NCBI GenBank assembly: GCA_012064415.1
Contig: SSNU01000063.1
Span: 9,800 to 73,799 of the forward strand
DNA length: 64,000 nt
Source of the DNA: Gyrodactylus bullatarudis
Lineage: Eukaryota; Platyhelminthes; Monogenea; Gyrodactylidea; Gyrodactylidae
Direction: 5' to 3'
Position 1 is the stretch's first letter; the number at the start of each line of letters is the position of its first letter. The notes under the pieces are model-generated. The model saw only the letters and a list, made by a program, of their open reading frames with translations. It was not told the DNA's origin and ran no database searches. A program made the position numbers and the translations under genes. Below, one piece after another: positions 59,800 to 64,000 of this stretch.

Positions 59800-60603
59800 G
59801 ATAAAAGAACTTTATTGAAGGTAAACCTAGAAATTTGTAAATTTAACCAGAAATGCGAAGGAATTATGATAGAGAAAACATTTTAAAATGTAAACCTAAT
59901 TGACATGAAGATGAGAATTTCCTATTTTTACAAAAAACTCAATATTTTTATTCAGAAAGTCAGGAAAAAATTTATTTTTTGGATTCCACTATGAAATGAG
60001 CTGATTAGTTTCTAATACAAAAAAAATTTTATCTGACCAAAATTGAGCCGTATTTTGAATATCGGAAATGTTTCAAATTTCCACTTTCAAATCCAAAATT
60101 TTCATCGATTTCAAAGATTTGAAGCAGTTAAATATTGATATTCAGGATCAAAATTAGACGAAGATTTCGAATTCACCTGCAGAAGTTTACTGAAATTCGT
60201 CATTGCTGACGGAAATCGAACCATTTGAATTTTTCGATTATCACGTAGGGAAATTATCCAAAATCTGGAAGTTTAACTTTTTCTTGGAAAGAGTAATTTT
60301 CTCTCAAGTTCTACGGCCAAATTCGAAATCTTTGTCTAATTTTGATCCTGAATATCAATATTTTGGTCAGATAAAATTTTTTTTGTATTAGAAACTAATC
60401 AGCTCATTTCATAGTGGAATCCAAAAAATAAATTTTTTCCTGACTTTCTGAATAAAAATATTGAGTTTTTTGTAAAAATAGGAAATTCTCATCTTCATGT
60501 CAATTAGGTTTACATTTTAAAATGTTTTCTCTATCATAATTCCTTCGCATTTCTGGTTAAATTTACAAATTTCTAGGTTTACCTTCAATAAAGTTCTTTT
60601 ATC
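59800..60603. repeat. inverted repeat with 244-bp identical arms
   Basis: 59800-60043 and 60360-60603 are exact inverted copies as far as I can read. The inner parts of the arms are FB-C foldback sequence (ends at TTGACATGAAGATGAGAA), but the outer 90 bases of each arm are not seen in other FB-C copies. The 316-bp spacer is a worn inverted repeat with about 100 bases missing on one side. Confidence 0.9.
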
Positions 60604-61600
60604 GTTCAAAAATTTAATAGGATAAGAAACCTTTCAAGCAGAATCCGTAAAAAAATTACACAAAAAAAACCTTTTAAAAATCACTCAATTACTTTGAGTA
60701 GACATGTTATTCCTATCTTTAAATTTCATCGATTTGGAATAACACTGATCCAAAAGAACCCTTTGAAGCTGAAATTTTGTCATCTAATCTCGTCAAGCAA
60801 ATTATAGTAGGACTTGAGAGCCTCTGGTATTCGATTTTTACTCTTATAAAACGTGCCCATCCCAATTAAGATCTTTTCAGTGTGTATCAGATTTTGAAGC
60901 TAGTCGAATGAAGTTAAGTATTTACTGTCTCCGATTGACATCAAAGTGTGATCGAAAATTGAATTATAGGGTGATGAATCATTACTAATGATATACACTG
61001 TAATGTTCTTACAAATTCAAATTGTAATCGATTGAGCCAACTAGAGTGGTCGCAAAATTTTGGTTTTCATTTTAACTTTCAATTTTAATACAAGATATAT
61101 CAATAGAAATCCGTACAAAATAATGCTATTTTTACAAATTCATTCAATAATAATTGAAAACAATTCAAAAATACTGTATTCCATCAAGATACAAAACGCA
61201 ATTTTGACTTTTTCATATTTGATTCTATCGTTTGGAAAAAATCTATTTTCTCAAGTTTAAATTTCATGAATTATTTCTAGCTCAACAAGCATAAACCATT
61301 CCCAGATTAGACATGGGTTGAATCTCAACATAATTTTACATAACAGTCCAAAATGCTGTCAGAACAACTTCTAATTGAGGAAAAACTACTTAGAAATTTT
61401 TTAATACATTCATGTGAGAATAGAACATTGAAACTATAGTCTATGGTTACATTCAACAAAATTGATTCAGAATTCAACTCGAGGCTAATTTGTAGAATAC
61501 TTTGGCACTGTATTTTGTGTTAATTTATGAGAATAAAAGTCTTGATATTGATAATATGAAAACGAAAGCCTTGCGGTAAGTTTTCATGATCATGGATAAT
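60604..61600. other. gene-free stretch
   Basis: No supportable gene or element. The ORF at 61060-61260 is low-complexity. Confidence 0.35.
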
Positions 61601-61615
61601 GGGCCAAAGGTTAAA

Positions 61616-62716
61616 TTAGAGAACAGTTTCCGCCTCTTATTTCTTTCAAAGTAGTCTTCGCAAAATGAGCTTGATAAAGGTTCGTTAAGCCAACCAATCA
61701 GAAAACGAGCCTAACCGAGCCCAAGTTTAAACAAAAATAACTGAATAAAATTTAAACAAAATTGTTTAAATTTTATAAACCTTTGTGAATTTGAATCAAA
61801 CTTTTCATTGGAGTACTGTATATATGATGAATGACCAACGTCTTCAAGTATTTACAAAAAACTGATAGATGTTATTGATCCACGGTTACACCCAATGTCC
61901 GCAGAAACTCATTTTAGTTGAAAAAATTTGCAATCCTGAAGATTTCTAGTTCGAGTAAGATGAAATAATAGAACCTCATGAGGCAATCCCAGATTATGAC
62001 GACATTTTTGCGGAAGGATCAAACATCGATCCAAGTCAACACATTACCAGTCCATCTTCTACTCCCGATCCATCTTACAGAAGATAAATAACTTTCCAAT
62101 TATTAAAAATAAAATTTGCTAACCAAATATGCTATTTCATTAATCCGTGAATATTAAAAGAATAGATGGGTCACAAGATTTAAAAGTTAGTGAGTTGAAA
62201 TCTATTATAATTCTATCTATAATTACATCTTCGACATCTAGGTGTCTAGAAATCATCAAGAACTTCTTCTTAATAGATTTTTTCTGTGAATTCACTCATT
62301 GTCTCTGCAGTAATGATAAGTTTCTAGAAAATATAAAATCAGAAGATGTCTTAATATACTGAGGTCTTCATTTTTTTCAACAAGGTCCGAGACACAAGAC
62401 TTGAGATTGTTTTTATTTCACTGAAATTTAATTTCAATTAATGCGCTATTAATCCTTTGAAAGAAGTTTGCAATGTAAATTATTTTTTTTGTTTAAAAAA
62501 AGGCTCGGTTAAGGCTCGTTAAGACTCACTTCCGGTCGTATTTCGAGCTTTTTTTAGGCTCGAAAGCTTGCCGAGCTCAATTTGCGAAGTCTATTTCTAA
62601 GTTTACTTTGAAACGTGTTGGTCTTTTTATTATCGATGAAATGAAAACGAATCCCTTAGTCTCTATTTCATTCAGAACAACTACTGCAAAACAAGAGGGG
62701 GCAAATGTTCTATATA
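61616..62716. repeat. small MITE split by a hAT-like element
   Basis: 61616-61651 and 62594-62716 together match the continuous MITE at 22327-22478 (ends AGAGAACAGTTNCC and ATAGAACATTTGCCCC). Confidence 0.7.
61652..62593. mobile_element. hAT-like non-autonomous transposon, 942 bp
   Basis: The ends TAGTCTTCGCAAAATGAGCT and TAGACTTCGCAAATTGAGCT are inverted. The flanks are TTTCAAAG (61644-61651) and TTTCTAAG (62594-62601), an 8-bp target duplication with one change. The undisturbed target TCTCTAAG is in the MITE copy at 22327-22478. GAGCC..AACCGAGCC motifs repeat inside both ends, as subterminal repeats do in hAT elements. No transposase is present. An open C-terminal fragment (61958-62086, PDYDDIFAEGSNIDPSQHIT) may be captured host sequence. 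Confidence 0.75.
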
Positions 62717-62995
62717 TTTGCCATTTCAAGTAAACAATACACAAATTTAACAAAATATGAGAATTTTGATCGATAAATATTTACGAAGACTCATATTCAA
62801 AAATAAAAAAAGTTGGACACAATACATCTTGAAATTTCTCCTCGAAACTTTCATAAAATCATAAAAAACAGAAGCATTGAGGAGGGACCTAGAAATTCTT
62901 TGTCAAACTCAGCAGGTTCTCGCAAATGAAAACTGATAGATTAATCTGAAATCTGTTTTTTTATTTTATAAAAAAATCCATATTGAACCGGGAGC

Positions 62996-63196
62996 CTAGC
63001 AGCAACCGCAGCCGCCACAGCCACCACAACCGCAGCCATGACCGCAACCACAGCCACCACAACCGCAGCCACCACAGCATGGTCCACAACAGCCGCAGCA
63101 GCATGGGACACAACAACAGCAACATGGACAGCAGCCACATCCACAACCGTGGCCACAACCACAGCCACCGCAGCCACCACAACCACAACCGCACAT
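62996..63196 (-). CDS. Cys/Gly/His-repeat protein, family member C
   Basis: A 66-aa intronless ORF on the minus strand, starting MCGCGCGGCGGCGCGHGC and ending CGGCGCC. The centre, CCPCCCCCVPCCCGCCGPCC, corresponds to the aromatic/Pro core of A1 and A2, and GCGCGHGCGCGG arms lie on both sides. Where A1 and A2 have a 59-bp intron after the first 17 coding bases, this gene reads straight through. AATATTTAAG stands 54-63 bases upstream of the ATG, the same box and spacing as in A1 and A2. No signal peptide or membrane segment. Function unknown. Confidence 0.8.
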   Translation of the reverse strand: MCGCGCGGCGGCGCGHGCGCGCCPCCCCCVPCCCGCCGPCCGGCGCGGCGCGHGCGCGGCGGCGCC

Positions 63197-63619
63197 GTTT
63201 ATTAGTTTGTTATTTGTTTGAATGTGATACTTTCACTGGTTTGTGTTTCTTAAATATTAAACAGTATCTTCGTTTATGCTTATTCTTAAAACCAAAGTTT
63301 ATTTTCTATCGTTCATACTGTGTTAGAATTCGATAAAAATTTTTTTAAGTTTAAGTTTTATTTCTTAAATTACTTAAAAGATTTACACATTTGGGAACAA
63401 TAAGCTGTATTTTCAAGACCCTTATTTCTTGTAGCATCAAAATTTCCCTAATCTCCGAAATCAAAAAATATCATTCGGAAAATGATGTCTTAGGAATTTA
63501 AATTCGACTTTTATACGATAATAAGATGTATCCTAAAATTATATTTTTTGGTCACCCTCTAAGAAAAATAGCTCGAAAAATGGTAATTTTCTCTCCACTT
63601 CTAATGCCGATTCCTATTG

Positions 63620-64000
63620 CGGACTGTAAGCTAATTTATTTGATGATGGTATTTCTCATTTTTTCATCAAGAATTTGAATATGTTGGAGATCTATATATA
63701 TATATGTCCATTTTCCAATTTTTTTGAACCCTCATAACTCTACCAATTTGATAGGTTTCTGGATCAATTACAGTTTAAATTGAAGCCCACAATGTAAACT
63801 TGCATTAGTAATATTTTTGGCCAAATAACTTGGTATCTTCATAGCTAAATTTTAGTTTTTATAAAAAATTGTGAAATAGTCTCGGCAGGGTTAATCATGT
63901 TGCTTACATTTACCATTTAAAGAAGAAAAATCCTAAAAAAACCAAATTTTTAAGAAAAATAGGGTAATTTTTCAAACTTTGATTTGACCCTAAAATTATA
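63620..64000. repeat. FB-B foldback copy interrupted by a TTAA MITE, runs off the window
   Basis: FB-B sequence (TTTTTCATCAAGAATTTGAATATG) stops at about 63690 and resumes at about 63895 (CATGTTGCTTACATTTACC). The 63692-63890 segment between matches the 216-bp MITE at 10568-10783, with TTAA at 63891-63894. Confidence 0.55.

Noticed and set aside
1..64000. CRISPR arrays, bacterial operons, rRNA genes, origins
   Set aside because: No regularly spaced short repeats, Shine-Dalgarno-led gene strings or rRNA sequence were seen; spliced genes and eukaryotic tRNAs show nuclear DNA.

Overview
This window is eukaryotic, almost certainly animal, nuclear DNA. It is strongly AT-rich. Its genes carry GT-AG introns from 26 bp to about 3 kb, it has nuclear tRNA genes with internal A and B boxes, and it is crowded with Tc1/mariner, piggyBac-like, hAT-like, Penelope-like and foldback repeats. 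A two-pore K+ channel, a MARVEL-family membrane protein, a double-C2 protein and a CCDC34-like (ciliary type) protein point to a ciliated invertebrate. The EF-hand protein and the micro-introns would suit a flatworm or a relative, but that is inference; the species cannot be named from the sequence.

Layout. 1-8.5 kb: repeats plus one small hypothetical ORF. 8.5-9.0 kb: a two-exon four-EF-hand Ca2+-binding protein. 9.6-20.3 kb: Penelope-like fragments, a deleted piggyBac derivative flanked by TTAA, and two orphan exon candidates. 21-22.7 kb: foldback/MITE elements. 22.9-26.3 kb: a small ORF, a CCDC34-like coiled-coil gene and a four-exon MARVEL gene with 26- and 29-bp introns. 26.3-38 kb: mostly repeats, including a mariner remnant carrying a 656-bp foldback insertion, with a candidate 79-aa gene at 33.3 kb and tRNA-Thr at 36.6 kb. 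38.4-50.3 kb is the gene-rich core: a nine-exon double-C2 protein, a convergent K2P channel, and a divergent BCS1 AAA chaperone sharing a 564-bp upstream region with the channel. 50.7 kb: tRNA-Asn. 52.5-63.2 kb: a cluster of four tiny Cys/Gly/His-repeat protein genes, interleaved with an intact Tc1 element, a 244-bp perfect inverted repeat and a hAT-like element.

The cellular genes do not form a pathway. The unit that looks locally organised and undescribed is the Cys/Gly/His-repeat family: four genes in about 10.7 kb, two of them a 530-bp near-identical duplication, all starting Met-Cys, ending Cys-Cys and sharing a P-C-C / P-C-C-C core. Three share a TATA-like box at the same distance from the ATG. 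Several transposon insertions can be dated relative to each other because an uninterrupted copy of the host repeat lies elsewhere in the window.
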